Shown here: positions 22,446-22,796 of the stretch, in pieces
Numbering within the stretch: the first letter of the stretch is position 1
How the letters are laid out: the number at the start of each line of letters is the position of its first letter
Assembly: GCA_052144935.1 (NCBI GenBank)
Contig: JBKQPR010000247.1
Coordinates: forward strand, 1 to 22,796
Direction: 5' to 3'
DNA: 22,796 nucleotides
Source of the DNA: JOPF133 sp052144935
GTDB taxonomy: Bacteria > Acidobacteriota > Terriglobia > Bryobacterales > Bryobacteraceae
Notes under the pieces: generated by a model
What the model was told of the DNA's origin: nothing
What the model saw: the letters and a program-made list of their open reading frames with translations, nothing else
Databases searched by the model: none
Position numbers and translations under genes: made by a program

Positions 22446-22479
22446 CCGGGCGCCTTGGGGTTCCCGGCCCCATTCTTTT
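22446..22479 (+). terminator. possible intrinsic terminator between convergent genes
   Basis: CCGGG (22446-22450) can pair with CCCGG (22463-22467), followed by a T-rich run (ATTCTTTT, 22472-22479). It lies about 195 bp after the M14-type gene and touches the stop of the convergent small gene. The stem is short. The interval 22252-22445 holds nothing else I can support. Confidence 0.3.
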
Positions 22480-22738
22480 AACGCCCGCGATCGTGATCCT
22501 TACCTAGTTCACGGACTTTGTAGTGGTTGCGAAAGTTGCCATGGTCGCCATATTCCCAAACGTCGCCAGTGTTGGCATTGAAGAACGCGTGGTTCCCCCC
22601 GCTATACGAGAATTGGATACCGGCGTAGGTCCCCTGCGCCATGGCGGTTTGGGGTTGAAAGATTGGTTGCAATGCGATCACCGCAAGAAGCAGTGCGATG
22701 AGCGTGACGATCGTCTTCATGTAAAGGTCAATACGCAC
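22478..22738 (-). CDS. small secreted hypothetical protein
   Basis: The product has 86 residues with a strong signal peptide (MKTIVTLIALLLAVIALQP...AMAQG), leaving about 50 mature residues rich in Gly, Asn, His and aromatic residues (GIQFSYSGGNHAFF, DVWEYGDHGNFRNHY). No family was recognised. The start is taken as GTG 22738, because a strong GGAGGTG lies seven bases upstream (22744-22750). The in-frame ATG 22720 directly before KTIVTL is possible but lacks such a site. The mature pattern of repeated aromatic-Gly residues suggests a small beta structure outside the cytosol. The last 58 bases of the window hold only this ribosome-binding region. Confidence 0.7.
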   Translation of the reverse strand: MRIDLYMKTIVTLIALLLAVIALQPIFQPQTAMAQGTYAGIQFSYSGGNHAFFNANTGDVWEYGDHGNFRNHYKVRELGKDHDRGR

Positions 22739-22796
22739 GTGAGCACCTCCAAGTTATCCGCAGATTGCGGACTCCCCAAACATGGCATCTCTTCCC

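Noticed and set aside
22405..22470. Possible rRNA fragment (ccgtcaatt text)
   Set aside because: Only a short chance word resembles a 16S primer site; the flanking bases do not continue the rRNA sequence.
1..22796. tRNA genes
   Set aside because: No T-arm plus anticodon-arm arrangement was found by eye on either strand.

Overview
The window looks like chromosomal DNA from a soil Acidobacteriota bacterium, most likely of the Solibacter/Bryobacter type. The evidence is high GC content, an NHL-repeat protein ending in the C-terminal domain typical of Solibacter (TIGR03437-like), a PEP-CTERM protein, a Solibacter-style Ser/Thr kinase next to an ECF sigma/anti-sigma pair, and many dispersed hairpin repeats, some of them inside reading frames. 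This assignment rests on recognising families, not on a search.

Layout. 1-585: gene remnants. 556-1191 (-): PEP-CTERM protein. 1405-5531 (+): arginine cluster argF-argG-argH-argR, with a perfect ARG box (and a second, imperfect one) over the leading promoter, so the last gene probably represses its own operon. 5532-6209: repeat-rich spacer. 6210-7059 (-): ECF sigma factor and its overlapping zinc-binding anti-sigma factor. 7162-8992 (+): a scar of broken genes and small accessory genes: a kinase cut off in its activation segment, a tyrosine-recombinase fragment, a HEPN-like protein, an AbrB-type antitoxin and a frame-damaged RelE/ParE-type toxin. 9273-9941 (-): MarC-family membrane protein. 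10074-10262 (+): small zinc-ribbon protein. 10302-11931 (-): two tandem paralogous secreted proteins. 12018-12118: a perfect 41-bp inverted repeat. 12215-17531 (+): hemW, threonine aldolase and NHL-repeat protein, joined by ATGA overlaps. 17827-19230 (-): M20 peptidase. 19489-19928 (-): ruined S9 peptidase. 20175-21053 (+): GrdB/PrdB-family protein read through an in-frame TGA. 21217-22251 (+): M14/AspA-type metallohydrolase. 22478-22738 (-): small secreted protein.

The most notable item is the GrdB/PrdB-like gene. Its frame runs straight through TGA at 20670-20672 and carries family-like sequence on both sides. The TGA falls at the first position of what would be a Cys-x-x-Cys motif, so the product is probably a selenoprotein with a U-P-V-C site. 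A nonsense mutation is the competing explanation.

Two other themes recur. First, REP-like repeats have been absorbed into coding sequence: hemW carries about 100 extra residues built from them, and the argG tail shares a 17-bp core with hemW. Second, at least five genes have a -10-like box only 5-8 nt before the start codon and no clear Shine-Dalgarno sequence, which suggests leaderless transcripts.
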